This document shows positions 53,929 to 62,912 of a DNA stretch of 64,000 nucleotides, one piece after another. Below the pieces are notes generated by a model, which saw only the letters and a list, made by a program, of their open reading frames with translations, was not told the DNA's origin and did no database searches. This stretch comes from an uncultured Arenicella sp. Its GTDB lineage: Bacteria > Pseudomonadota > Gammaproteobacteria > Arenicellales > Arenicellaceae. Each line of letters begins with the position of its first letter. Positions within the stretch are counted from its first letter, which is position 1. The stretch lies in contig CALIVT010000007.1 in the NCBI GenBank assembly GCA_938048185.1, forward strand, positions 118,963-182,962, given 5' to 3'. Made by a program: the position numbers and the translations under genes.

Positions 53929-56456
53929 GGCTGATCGATATTAAGTTGCTGTGGCGTGACTGGCGTGGTGGGCAGCTGAATCTAGTGATCTCGGCCTTGG
54001 TGTTGGCAGTAATGGTGGTGACCGCGGTCAGCCTATTTGCGGATCGGGTCGAGCGCGGACTAAACCAGCAAATTAGTAGTTTTTTAGCGTCTGACTTAGC
54101 GGTGCGCGGTGGCATCGAAATCAGCGAAGAGTACCGAAGCAAAGCGCTAGAGTTAGGTTTAAATACCGCTGACACCGCCAGCTTCAGGTCAATGGTCTTC
54201 GCCGGCCAGAATAACCACCTGGCATCCGTAAAGGCGGTCAGTCGTGCCTATCCGTTGCGCGGCGAGATTGAATTAAGCGATGACCTTAGCGTTGGCAATC
54301 CGATGTTAAAGTCAAATGGGCCTGCCTCGGGTGAAGCTTGGATTGAAGCGCGAGTCTTTAATTTACTCGATATAGAAATTGGCGATAAGATCGAGGTTGG
54401 CTACTTATCGCTCACGGTAAGCAATTTAATTGTTAACGAGCCCGATCGTGGCTCTGGCTTTGGCGCCGCCGGCGGGCGGGTGATGATTAGCCTAGAAGAC
54501 TTGCCCGCATCGCAATTGGTGCGCCCCGGCAGCCGCATTGGCTATCGTTTGTTAATGAGCGGTGACAATCAAGCCATCCGCGCTTACCAAGACTGGTATC
54601 AACAGCGCGAACAGGCCTTAAAGAAAAGCAGCGAAATAAAACACTTTCGCTTAGTCACGCCTGAGAACGCCGAAGAGCAATTGGCTGACACTATGCAGCG
54701 CGGCCGAGCTTTTCTCTTACTAAGTGGCACCATCGGCGTATTGCTCGCTGGGCTTGCGATGGCGCTTGCCAGTCAACGCTATGCCAGCCGGTTAACTGAC
54801 CAAGTCGCCTTAATGAAAGCGTGGGGGCAATCAAGCGGCGCTATTCGTCGCAGCCAATTCACACGGCTGTTTTTAATCGCCGCAACCTCAACCTTGATCG
54901 GTATGTTACTTGGCTGGCTGTCACACTATCTTTTGCTTGAAGTTGCCAAAGGGCTGCTCAACGTTGAATTGCCTGGCCCGAGTTCGCGTCCGTGGATCGT
55001 CGCGATGATCACAGGTTTTGTTTGCGTGCTCGGTTTTGCGTTACCGGCGCTATGGCACCTGCCCACCATCGCACCGCTGCGGGTGTTGCGTCGAGATTTG
55101 CCTGACTCCTTATTAGGGCAGGGCAAGCGCCTGGCGATTGGCATCACGGCCCTACTTATTCTGACGTATTGGTATAGCGAAAGCTTAGTCACGTCGCTTT
55201 TGTTCCTCGGCGCGTTATTCGCCTTATTCGGAATCTGCGCATTAATCGCGCTGCAGTTTTTAAAGCTGGTTCAGGGCTTTGGTAGCTGGCGTGGCAGCTT
55301 TACCCGCTTGGGCTTGGCTAACCTCTGGCGTCGACGCGGCCAAACCTTGGTGCAACTGGTTGGTTTTTCGACAACCTTAATGTTGTTGTTAATTGTGACT
55401 GGCATGCGCACCAATTTGATCGCTGAATGGCAAGCTCAATTGCCTGACGATACACCGTCACACTTTGTTTATAACGTGGCCGACAACGAAGTCCAATCCG
55501 TTAAGCAATTACTGAAGAAGGCTGAGGTTGGTACCACTGATTGGTACCCCATGGTGCGCGGTCGTTTGGTTGCAATCAATGGCGAGGCCATCAGCCGTGA
55601 GCGCATGGCCCAATCAGACGGCCTAAGCCGCGAAGTGAACTTTACTCAAACCACCGAACTGCCGGTCGAAAATAATGTGATTGATGGCTCGTGGTGGCAA
55701 GCGCCGCCGACCGGTCTAGAGTTTTCAATGGAAGAGCGCGTCGCGGCCGAAATCGGCGTCGGCGTTGGCGACGTAATCGAGTTTAGTATTGGCGGGCTTA
55801 AATTTGACGCAAGGCTGGCGAGCACCCGCAGCGTCAACTGGCAAAGCATGACGCCTAACTTTTACGTTGTGTTCTACCCCGGCGCACTCGACAAATACGC
55901 GCCCAATTGGGTGACCGCCGTGCGCGCGGCCAAAACCGTCGCGGCCGAACGCGGCGCCCTAGTAAAGCAAGCGCCCTTTGTTAGCAGTATGGTTCGAGAA
56001 TTCCCCACCGCAGTGGTCATCGAACTGGGCGACATTATCGGTCGTATTCGCGACGTAATTAATCGCGTCACTCAAGGCTTAGAGCTAATCTTGCTGTTAG
56101 TGCTGCTTTGCGGTGCGTTGGTATTATTTGCCGCAATCGGGGTGTCCTATGACGAACGCCTAAGAGAGAACGCCATTTTAAGAACCCTAGGCAGTTCAAA
56201 GAAAATTATCGTCGGTGCGCTCACCGTGGAATACGCCACGCTTGGTGCAATCGCCGGAGTAATTGCTGGTGCCGGTGCTGAGGTCGTGTTGTATTTCGTA
56301 CAAAAAAATGTGTTTGATCTAGTGCCGCAATGGCATCCAAGTCTTTGGTTGCTCGGCATAGTCTCGGGCACGCTGCTGATCACCGTGCTCGGCTTGTTAC
56401 GCAGTAAAGACATTATCAGTGTGCCGCCATTGCAGTCGCTAAGACAGCTTGGTTGA
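53925..56456 (+). CDS. ybbP: YbbP-type FtsX-like permease
   Basis: The 843-residue membrane protein starts with one helix, a large periplasmic domain and FtsX-like helix groups (TDQVALMKAWGQSSGAIRRS, then ENAILRTLGSSKKIIVGA near the end). The layout of about ten transmembrane helices in two modules matches YbbP. It is coupled to ybbA by a four-base overlap. Loss of the pair is not known to give a clear phenotype in other species. Confidence 0.93.
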   Translation: MRLIDIKLLWRDWRGGQLNLVISALVLAVMVVTAVSLFADRVERGLNQQISSFLASDLAVRGGIEISEEYRSKALELGLNTADTASFRSMVFAGQNNHLASVKAVSRAYPLRGEIELSDDLSVGNPMLKSNGPASGEAWIEARVFNLLDIEIGDKIEVGYLSLTVSNLIVNEPDRGSGFGAAGGRVMISLEDLPASQLVRPGSRIGYRLLMSGDNQAIRAYQDWYQQREQALKKSSEIKHFRLVTPENAEEQLADTMQRGRAFLLLSGTIGVLLAGLAMALASQRYASRLTDQVALMKAWGQSSGAIRRSQFTRLFLIAATSTLIGMLLGWLSHYLLLEVAKGLLNVELPGPSSRPWIVAMITGFVCVLGFALPALWHLPTIAPLRVLRRDLPDSLLGQGKRLAIGITALLILTYWYSESLVTSLLFLGALFALFGICALIALQFLKLVQGFGSWRGSFTRLGLANLWRRRGQTLVQLVGFSTTLMLLLIVTGMRTNLIAEWQAQLPDDTPSHFVYNVADNEVQSVKQLLKKAEVGTTDWYPMVRGRLVAINGEAISRERMAQSDGLSREVNFTQTTELPVENNVIDGSWWQAPPTGLEFSMEERVAAEIGVGVGDVIEFSIGGLKFDARLASTRSVNWQSMTPNFYVVFYPGALDKYAPNWVTAVRAAKTVAAERGALVKQAPFVSSMVREFPTAVVIELGDIIGRIRDVINRVTQGLELILLLVLLCGALVLFAAIGVSYDERLRENAILRTLGSSKKIIVGALTVEYATLGAIAGVIAGAGAEVVLYFVQKNVFDLVPQWHPSLWLLGIVSGTLLITVLGLLRSKDIISVPPLQSLRQLG

Positions 56457-56479
56457 TTTGTTTTACACTGTTCACTGAT

Positions 56480-57064
56480 ATGAAAGCCATCAGCATGACA
56501 TTCGCGTTAACGCTACTGCCGACTATTTGCGCTGCGCAAAACGCCAGCATAATCGGGCGTGATTCCTTTGGCCAGGAATGCTATCGCGCCTCGCAGGTCG
56601 CGGCGGTTAGTAAAAACACCAATCAGGCCGCTTTACTCTCATGTAACCTCGCCATTGAAGAGGGGCAACTTACACCAAGTGATCTAGTGGCCTCGTATGT
56701 AAACCGAGGCGTGGTTTACATGGCCATGGGCAAGCCGCGGCGCGCCCTAAAAGACTTAAATCATGCTTTGTCGCTAAACCAAGACACCGGTGAGGCTTAC
56801 GTTAATCGCGGTAACTTATGGTTTATGGCTCAGAAGCTGCCGAACGCAATTGCTGACTATGATCTGGCGTTAAAACTCGGCATCAAACAAACCCACGTCG
56901 CCTACTTAAACCGAGGGATTGCGCGAGAAAGCTTAGGTTACCTACAATACGCTAAAGAAGACTACCTAGCAGCCCTGGCATTGATCGATAATTGGCCAGA
57001 AACGAGCAGGCGCCTCGCGCGCGTAGACGAAAAAATACGCAAGCAAGCAAAACCCAATGGCTGA
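56480..57064 (+). CDS. Exported TPR-repeat protein
   Basis: From ATG 56480 the product has 194 residues with a signal peptide ending near CAA. Three tetratricopeptide repeats are visible at about 80-180: ASYVNRGVVYMAMGKPRRAL, EAYVNRGNLWFMAQKLPNAI and AYLNRGIARESLGYLQYAKE. Such periplasmic TPR proteins usually scaffold protein partners, and the partner is not known. The frame can also start at a TTG at 56453 overlapping ybbP's stop, but this precedes the signal peptide. Confidence 0.82.
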   Translation: MKAISMTFALTLLPTICAAQNASIIGRDSFGQECYRASQVAAVSKNTNQAALLSCNLAIEEGQLTPSDLVASYVNRGVVYMAMGKPRRALKDLNHALSLNQDTGEAYVNRGNLWFMAQKLPNAIADYDLALKLGIKQTHVAYLNRGIARESLGYLQYAKEDYLAALALIDNWPETSRRLARVDEKIRKQAKPNG

Positions 57065-57087
57065 GCGTTGGCGCTGCACTAATTGAC

Positions 57088-57645
57088 GTGACCCAAGCAC
57101 CAAAAAAAATACAAAAAGAAGTAGAGCTATGGCTTAGTAGCGTTGTTATTGGCCTGAATCTTTGCCCGTTCGCGCAACGCGAATATAAGCGTAATAGCAT
57201 TCGTTTTAAAACGTCTGAGGCAAAAGACGAACAAGAAATCGTGCGCGATCTAGTGGTTGAATTATCACTGCTCAATAAGCGCGACGACATAGAGACCACG
57301 ATGTTGATTCTGCCCAATGCACTCAACGACTTTCTGCACTTTAATGACTTTCTTGGGTTTGCTGAAGACTTGCTGCAAGAAATGAAACTAGAGGGCGTGT
57401 TTCAACTTGCAAGCTTTCACCCCGATTATCAATTCGCTGGAACACACCCCGACGACGCTGAAAATTACACCAACCGCGCACCGCACCCAATTTTGCATAT
57501 CTTAAGAGAGGCCAGCTTGGCAGAGGCGATAGAACAACACCCTGAACCCGCGCAGATTCCTGATGACAATATTCGCCTAATGCAGTCGCTCGGCAGCCGT
57601 CATATGCAAGCGCTGCTTCAAGCCTGTCGTTTGAATGATGACTGA
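57088..57645 (+). CDS. DUF1415 family protein
   Basis: From GTG 57088 the product has 185 residues and begins the conserved DUF1415 stretch (VELWLSSVVIGLNLCPFAQ with a Cys near residue 20). It continues with LEGVFQLASFHPDYQFAGT and RAPHPILHILREASL. Function is unknown. A longer frame back to 56992 overlaps the TPR gene and has no family similarity, so I prefer GTG 57088. The next gene overlaps its end. Confidence 0.8.
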   Translation: MTQAPKKIQKEVELWLSSVVIGLNLCPFAQREYKRNSIRFKTSEAKDEQEIVRDLVVELSLLNKRDDIETTMLILPNALNDFLHFNDFLGFAEDLLQEMKLEGVFQLASFHPDYQFAGTHPDDAENYTNRAPHPILHILREASLAEAIEQHPEPAQIPDDNIRLMQSLGSRHMQALLQACRLNDD

Positions 57646-58957
57646 GCGGTATTCTTTCGGTCTCTGGGCGCTTGTCGCGTTAGTGGTTGGCAATGCCGTG
57701 GGTGCCGGCATTTACACGACGTCTGGCTTTTCACTCGCCGCCCTAGGTTCTCGAGAATGGGTGATTCTTGCCTGGTTTATCGCCGGCTTAATCGCGCTGT
57801 GTGGTGCGCTAAGCTATGGCATGTTGGTGCAGGGCATTACTGAATCAGGCGGCGAATATTTATATTTATCTCGAACAATTCACCCGCTGGCCGGTTTCAT
57901 TGCCGGCTGGACATCTTTACTTGCCGGTTTTCCAGGCGCGATTGCCTTCTCGGCCACAGCGCTTGAAACCTACGCCGCTTCGGCGCTACCGAGTCTAGCT
58001 AATTTGCCCAGCGATTCACTGGCGATCACCGTCATCGTTTTTGCAGGCTTGATTCACATCGTTCGAGTTAAGTCTGGCGCTAAAACTCACGAAGCGATTG
58101 TCGCAATAATGCTAGTGATTTTGCTTGTTGTGATTATTTGGTCTGGTTGGCAATTCAGCACATCAGCCAACTTACCGGTGCAAGATCAAGAACCGCTGGC
58201 TCGCTTTAGTATCTTTACATTCGCCAACAGTTTGGTGTGGATATCACTCAGCTATTCGGGCTTTAACGCCGCAGCGTATATCGCCGGTGAAGTGAAAGAC
58301 GCCAAGCGCGTTGTGCCTAAAGGCATGGTGATCGGCACGCTGGTGACAATGGTCTTATGTGTCGCGGTTAATGCCATCATGCTCTACGGAGCTGACCCCG
58401 CAGTGATCGTCGGCCAAGCCGATATCGCTGCTCGAGCGGCCAACGCGATGGGCGGCAGCACCGGGCAAACAATTGTCGAGATTGTTATCGCTATTTCGCT
58501 GTTAACGTCGATAACCGCGATGGTGCTTGCTGGCCCTAGAGTCTACGCAAAAATGGCGGAAGACGGCGCACTGCCTAACATGTTCTCAGCCAAAGCTGGC
58601 GAGCCACCGCGCATGTCTATTGTTTTACAAGTGCTCACCGCCATCGCGCTTGTGTTGATTACCGACTTACGAGATTTGTTGTCATACCTCGGCTTTACGC
58701 TGTCCCTGTGTTTAGCCTTAGCGGTAAGCAGCCTGTTTTTGCGCGCCGACAAACCCACCTCAACCTGGTATCCAATTGCGCCACTCGCGTTTGTAGCATG
58801 CACCGTTATATTCGCCGTGCTGTCGGGCATAAACGAACCCAAACAATTCTACGCCGCCGCGCTAACGGTGCTGATCGGCACCACTGCCTACCTAATTCAT
58901 CGAAAAAGGTCTCGCCATGAAGAAAGTAATACTACTCGTCACTCTGTTGTTGATTAG
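57635..58957 (+). CDS. APC-family amino acid permease
   Basis: The 440-residue protein has about 12 transmembrane helices and the APC N-terminal GNAVGAGIYTTSGFSLAALG with the substrate-binding glycine-rich segment. The central YSGFNAAAYIAGEVKDAKR is also typical. It moves an amino acid or related compound across the inner membrane; the substrate cannot be told. It overlaps the DUF1415 end by 11 bases and the YceI gene by 41 bases, so the set is translationally linked. Confidence 0.9.
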   Translation: MMTERYSFGLWALVALVVGNAVGAGIYTTSGFSLAALGSREWVILAWFIAGLIALCGALSYGMLVQGITESGGEYLYLSRTIHPLAGFIAGWTSLLAGFPGAIAFSATALETYAASALPSLANLPSDSLAITVIVFAGLIHIVRVKSGAKTHEAIVAIMLVILLVVIIWSGWQFSTSANLPVQDQEPLARFSIFTFANSLVWISLSYSGFNAAAYIAGEVKDAKRVVPKGMVIGTLVTMVLCVAVNAIMLYGADPAVIVGQADIAARAANAMGGSTGQTIVEIVIAISLLTSITAMVLAGPRVYAKMAEDGALPNMFSAKAGEPPRMSIVLQVLTAIALVLITDLRDLLSYLGFTLSLCLALAVSSLFLRADKPTSTWYPIAPLAFVACTVIFAVLSGINEPKQFYAAALTVLIGTTAYLIHRKRSRHEESNTTRHSVVD

Positions 58958-59522
58958 CGGTTGCGTATCGCTGATTACCCCAAAGGTAGAAGCCGAACTA
59001 CTCAAACTCAAAGCCGGGCAATACTCGCTTGATAAAACCCACGGTACGCTGCTGTTTAAAATTCAGCACCTCGGCCTGTCGACCTACGTCGGTCGTTTTA
59101 ACGCCTTCGATGCGAATTTAGAGTTTGACCCCAACAATATTGCCGCCGCTAGACTGAGCGCGATTATCGACATCGATTCACTCGACATCAACGACCCAGG
59201 TTTAAAAGACGACCTAATGGGCCGCTCATGGTTTCACCAAAAAGAGTTCCCACAAGCAAGCTTCACCAGCACCTCAGTCAAGCCGATTTCTGAATCAGAC
59301 TTCGAATTCACCGGCAATCTAAGCTGGCGCGGCGTGGTAAAGCCTATTACCGTAAACGCTACTTTTCACGGCGGCGCCAATAATATTCTCACCGGCAAAT
59401 ACACCCTGGGTTTTTCAGCTAAAGGCTCGTTCTCACGCTCTGATTTTGGAATGGATAAATATGTGCCACTCGTAGGCGACGAGGTTGTGATCGAGGCTTA
59501 TGCTGAGTTTTTGAGGAATTAA
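58917..59522 (+). CDS. YceI-family lipoprotein
   Basis: The 201-residue protein has a lipobox LLISGC near residue 16, followed by a YceI domain (YSLDKTHGTLLFKIQHLGLSTYVGRF...) with FEFTGNLSWRGV and GFSAKGSFSRSDFGM. Members form a lipocalin-like barrel that binds isoprenoid-type lipids. It is probably anchored to the envelope. It starts inside the end of the permease gene. Confidence 0.9.
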   Translation: MKKVILLVTLLLISGCVSLITPKVEAELLKLKAGQYSLDKTHGTLLFKIQHLGLSTYVGRFNAFDANLEFDPNNIAAARLSAIIDIDSLDINDPGLKDDLMGRSWFHQKEFPQASFTSTSVKPISESDFEFTGNLSWRGVVKPITVNATFHGGANNILTGKYTLGFSAKGSFSRSDFGMDKYVPLVGDEVVIEAYAEFLRN

Positions 59523-59621
59523 TGTTGAATAATTTTATGATAAATGTGGTTTTAAAATTACATTTGTCATAAATTTTCACTATGTTTTAAACATACCCCT
59601 ACTAAAGCTCAAGGATGCGTA

Positions 59622-60127
59622 ATGTTTAAAAAAGCCCCCCTTTTATTTTTACTAAGTATTTTTGTTTTATCTCCTGTTTGGGCTCAAGAAGCTGAATGGG
59701 TCCGCGTCGAGCCTGATATCGGGCCGTGGAACTATCATGTTATGTACGGTAGTGGCTATGTGAAGATAACTGAAGCAGAGTTTGATGCAGGGCTTCTTGC
59801 TTTTTTAAATACAATAGACCGATGTACCCCTACTGTAATCGTGGATAGAGGGACTTGGGTGGAGGGCAATTATTGTGGATTTATTGATGTTCGATCGAGA
59901 AGTAGTGCGGCGCAGGCATACCCTTTTTAAGGGCAACCTTATATCGCAAAAATTCTTGGCTAACGATAAGCTATTTGATGCCCAACAAGAACGCTTAGAC
60001 GACGATATTGCTTGCTGGCGAGAGCGTTTAACCAGCACTTCTTGGTTTATGAAAATCGTTAACGAATGTATTACGCCTCGAGGGAACGGAGAACTTGCCC
60101 CCTCTATTTTCCTCTGTCTTAATCAGT
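59622..60127 (+). pseudogene. Small exported protein gene, probably frameshifted and split by an IS
   Basis: ATG 59622 opens a frame with a signal peptide (FKKAPLLFLLSIFVLSPVWA) that reads 102 residues to a stop at 59930. From about 59875 another frame (+1) is strongly protein-like for some 80 residues (FKGNLISQKFLANDKLFDAQ...), running to the left end of the IS at about 60128. A frameshift near 59890-59905 would join them. A third piece resumes beyond the IS at 61272. I do not recognise the protein; two overlapping small genes are an alternative. Confidence 0.55.
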
Positions 60128-60195
60128 ACACTCCGACTTGGAGCGCACTGATTAATACGGACACTTTATAATGGGGTAATCTCCCGGAGTGTCAA

Positions 60196-60489
60196 ATGAC
60201 CAAACGAACAACGTATAGTAAGGAATTTAAACTTGAAGCGCTAAGACAATTAAAGCTTGGAGATAGGCCTGGGACCGAGATCGCACGAGACCTAGGTATT
60301 CGGAGGAATCTATTGTACAAGTGGCAAGAGCAGCTTTTGGATCACGGTGATGGCGCGTTCCAAGGCTCTGGCCGTCGACCATCGAATCAATCGGATGAGC
60401 TCGCTAAGGTTAAGAAAGAACTTGCCGAAGTAAAAATGGAACGAGATATTTTAAAAAAGGCGGCGTACTTTGCTCGCGACCTAACGTGA
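60196..60489 (+). CDS. IS3-family OrfA (transposase helix-turn-helix subunit)
   Basis: The 97-residue protein has the OrfA helix-turn-helix (SKEFKLEALRQLKLGDRPGTEIARDLGIRRN) and a leucine-zipper-like coiled coil near 65-90. The slippery heptamer A-AAA-AAG at 60453-60459 would shift ribosomes by -1 into orfB, whose frame is open through the junction. OrfA itself looks intact. Confidence 0.85.
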   Translation: MTKRTTYSKEFKLEALRQLKLGDRPGTEIARDLGIRRNLLYKWQEQLLDHGDGAFQGSGRRPSNQSDELAKVKKELAEVKMERDILKKAAYFARDLT

Positions 60490-61273
60490 AGTATGCCTTT
60501 ATAAAAAGTGTTCAAACTGAGTTCTCTGTATTCCATTTATGTCGAGTTTCACACGCGAGCCGCTCAGGCTTCTATGCCTGGCGGGGTCGACCAGAGAGTC
60601 GAATGTTAATCCGTCATCGCGATCTTGCAAGTCAAATTAAACGCATCCATGTGGTCAAAACAATCAGACCTATGGCGTTGTTAAATGCTGGAAAGCGCTC
60701 AAGGGCGAGGGGATTGTTTGTGGCCGAGATCAAGTCGGCAGGATCGGGCGCAAGAACAACATTTACAGTAAGCGTCGTCGCCGATTCGTTGTGACTACCC
60801 AGTCTAAACAAGGGCATGAGGCCGCACCAAATATTCTTAATAGAGAGTTCAAAGTAGCGTCATCGAACGTTGCCTAGGTCGGTGACGTGACCTTTATCGA
60901 AACCCGCAAAGGTTGGCTATATCTGGCCGTATTAATCGACTTGTACTCGCGCAAGGTCGTTGGTTGCTCGATGAGGAATCGCAACAACTCAGCGTTGGTT
61001 AAAGGCTGCCTAGAAATGGCCATTGAACATCGAAAACCGGGGTTGGGATTGATGCATCATACCGATCGTGGATCAACCTATACCTCAGAAAAATATCGTA
61101 CAGTGTTAGTCCGCAACGGCATGATATCGAGCATGAGTCGTAAAGGTAATTGTTGGGATAATGCTGTTTCAGAAAGCTTCTTCGGCAATCTTAAGAATGA
61201 ACTCACCCATTGGAAAAAATATCAAGATCGTGACCAAGCAAGAGCTGATATATTCTGATACATAGAAATGTTT
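60486..61273 (+). pseudogene. IS3-family OrfB transposase, inactivated
   Basis: OrfB keeps the DDE core ([32 protein letters not shown]) but carries at least three lesions. A one-base loss near 60650-60658 shifts the frame, a TAG at 60875-60877 replaces the Trp of the usual WVGDVT motif, and a TGA at 61256 replaces the Glu of the usual DIFEYIE segment. The C-terminal 30 or so residues are missing. The product is therefore non-functional. Confidence 0.85.
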
Positions 61274-61421
61274 CCTGGATAATGACTTCTACGTTGGAAC
61301 TGAGGACGCTAAGATTTACTGGAGTGAAAATATTTTAGATGAATTACCTAGAATCACTTTGGTGCCAATCATCGACCTTATTTTGAATGATGAAACCACT
61401 CCTATCCCAGAACCTGAATAG
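61272..61421 (+). pseudogene. 3' fragment of a gene interrupted by the IS
   Basis: Right after the IS remnant a frame of about 49 residues is open to TAG 61419: it begins FLDNDFYVGTEDAKIYWSEN and ends PIPEPE. It has no start codon of its own and abuts an IS break. The most likely parent is the exported-protein gene at 59622, but joining cannot be shown from sequence alone. Confidence 0.5.
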
Positions 61422-61422
61422 G

Positions 61423-62790
61423 TCAGAACCCTACCTTTTTTCTAATTACATCAGCCATTACTAACATTTCGGTAGGTGCACGATTGTCAGTGAGTAACAT
61501 TCCTTCATCAAAATCGCCAGCCAACGAAGTGCCAAACATAGGGGCTTGATTAGCAGCTACAGTGATCGTATTGCTTGCATTCTGGCCAGTTTCGACTAGG
61601 TATTGAAAATCATGCTTCAATGTCTTTAAGAGACTGGCCGCCAAATATGACTCAGAAGGGTAGCCCCTCACGTTAATTGCATACATTCCGCGATCAGATA
61701 ATTTGCTCTTAACCAACTTATTGAACTCAACCGTGGTCATGTGAGAGGGGATATTTTTATATCCTCTGAAAGCATCATTAAAAATCAGATCATATTTTTT
61801 GTCTAAAGAGCGAAGAACATTACGACCATCGCCAGTATATACATTAACTGAGTCGTCTAGCTCCATATACTCATAACCGTACTTCACAACATCAGGGTCT
61901 AGCTCGATCACATCAACCTCAGCGTTAGGAAATATCTTTTTGAAGTATCGAGGCGTTGAGAATGCACCACCACCAATGACTAAAACAGAATCCAATTCCT
62001 CAACATCTTTGGCTAACTTAGTCACGCCTGGTAAATATGATGTAACACTACCTACTGTTGAAATACCTTCCAACGTACTGTCTAGGTAAATATAACGAGA
62101 CACTTGGCCGCGAGCTTCGGTCTCCGTAATTTTAATACGATGGTAGCCATTACTGTAATCGACTAAATGGTTTTCATTTTGCAATTTTCCACCAGTAAGC
62201 CAGCCAATTAGTAGAGTAGTTACCAGCCCTCCTAACCCCAACATCTTTGGGCGGTACAGAATTAGGGCGATAAAAAATAAAGCACTACCCGTTAACAGAG
62301 TGCCGCTTATTCCCAGAAGCGGTAACAGCACATAGCCAGTCAATATAACGCCTGTAATACTTCCTATTGTAGACACAGAAAAGCATTTCCCCGATGCTGC
62401 TCCGGATGATTCGCTATATGTAGATACTGCCATAGGCACCACAGCCGCATTTAAAAACGTAGGGATAAGGGCAAACAGAACCGATGTAACTAAAGGCCCA
62501 ATAATTAAGTTAAGGCCTGATAAAGCTTCAACGATACGACTACCAGCCAGCGCGATCAGTATTGTCCAAATAGCAGAACTCAGACCGAAGATGATTATTA
62601 AACGAGGTGTATCTTTCCTCTCAGAAATTCGCCCCCCAAAATAGTATCCAACCGTCATTGATACGAGTACTACGCTGATAATCGCAGTCCATGAAAAGAG
62701 TGTGTTTCCATAAGCCGGGGCTATCAAACGTGGAATTGAAAATTCAACGATCATCGTTAAAGCACCGAGCGTAAATAGTATGTATTTCAT
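61423..62790 (-). CDS. Membrane protein with a spermidine-synthase-like domain
   Basis: The 455-residue product has six to eight N-terminal transmembrane helices (about 1-200). A C-terminal Rossmann methyltransferase-like domain matches spermidine synthases: VLVIGGGAFSTPRYF (SAM-type glycine loop), VDVIELDPDVVKYG and GDGRNVLRSLDKKYDLIFND. Such fusions are common and poorly characterised; the substrate is not known, and a true aminopropyl transferase is doubtful. The gene is more AT-rich than the core genes. Its stop is two bases from the pseudogene fragment on the other strand. Confidence 0.8.
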   Translation of the reverse strand: MKYILFTLGALTMIVEFSIPRLIAPAYGNTLFSWTAIISVVLVSMTVGYYFGGRISERKDTPRLIIIFGLSSAIWTILIALAGSRIVEALSGLNLIIGPLVTSVLFALIPTFLNAAVVPMAVSTYSESSGAASGKCFSVSTIGSITGVILTGYVLLPLLGISGTLLTGSALFFIALILYRPKMLGLGGLVTTLLIGWLTGGKLQNENHLVDYSNGYHRIKITETEARGQVSRYIYLDSTLEGISTVGSVTSYLPGVTKLAKDVEELDSVLVIGGGAFSTPRYFKKIFPNAEVDVIELDPDVVKYGYEYMELDDSVNVYTGDGRNVLRSLDKKYDLIFNDAFRGYKNIPSHMTTVEFNKLVKSKLSDRGMYAINVRGYPSESYLAASLLKTLKHDFQYLVETGQNASNTITVAANQAPMFGTSLAGDFDEGMLLTDNRAPTEMLVMADVIRKKVGF

Positions 62791-62823
62791 AGGTTTCTTA
62801 GCATTTCTATATTCCAGTCAATT

Positions 62824-62905
62824 GTTGCATAAAGGGTCATTTATGCAACTTTAAATCTAATCATATAAGTCAAAGGCTTACATGTTGCAAAAATTTGTTG
62901 CAAAA
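62824..62905. repeat. GTTGCA repeat cluster upstream of the resolvase gene
   Basis: An inverted repeat GTTGCATAAA (62824-62833) / TTTATGCAAC (62840-62849) is followed by two direct copies TGTTGCAAAA (62883-62892 and 62896-62905, period 13). All four share GTTGCA. The cluster ends eight bases before the resolvase start and may be its recombination (res-type) or autoregulatory site. Confidence 0.6.
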
Positions 62906-62912
62906 TACTTGA

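Larger units (their letters stand above)
60128..61273 (+). mobile_element. Decayed IS3-family insertion sequence
   Basis: The element carries orfA and orfB in the IS3 arrangement. The inverted repeat ACACTCCG/CGGAGTGT (60128-60135 and 60185-60192) marks its left portion, but I cannot fix the exact terminus. The right end is missing: transposase similarity ends at about 61273 (ADIF-stop-YIEMF), followed directly by host-gene-like sequence. So the element is a deletion remnant and not mobile on its own. Confidence 0.8.

Noticed and set aside
59875..60171. Independent 98-residue gene
   Set aside because: Its GTG start overlaps an exported-protein frame and its 3' end runs into the IS; it fits better as a shifted continuation of the gene from 59622, though this is not certain.
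60887..61258. Separate transposase gene
   Set aside because: It is the 3' portion of orfB after a TAG at 60875, with the same frame and DDE motifs; counted as part of the orfB pseudogene.
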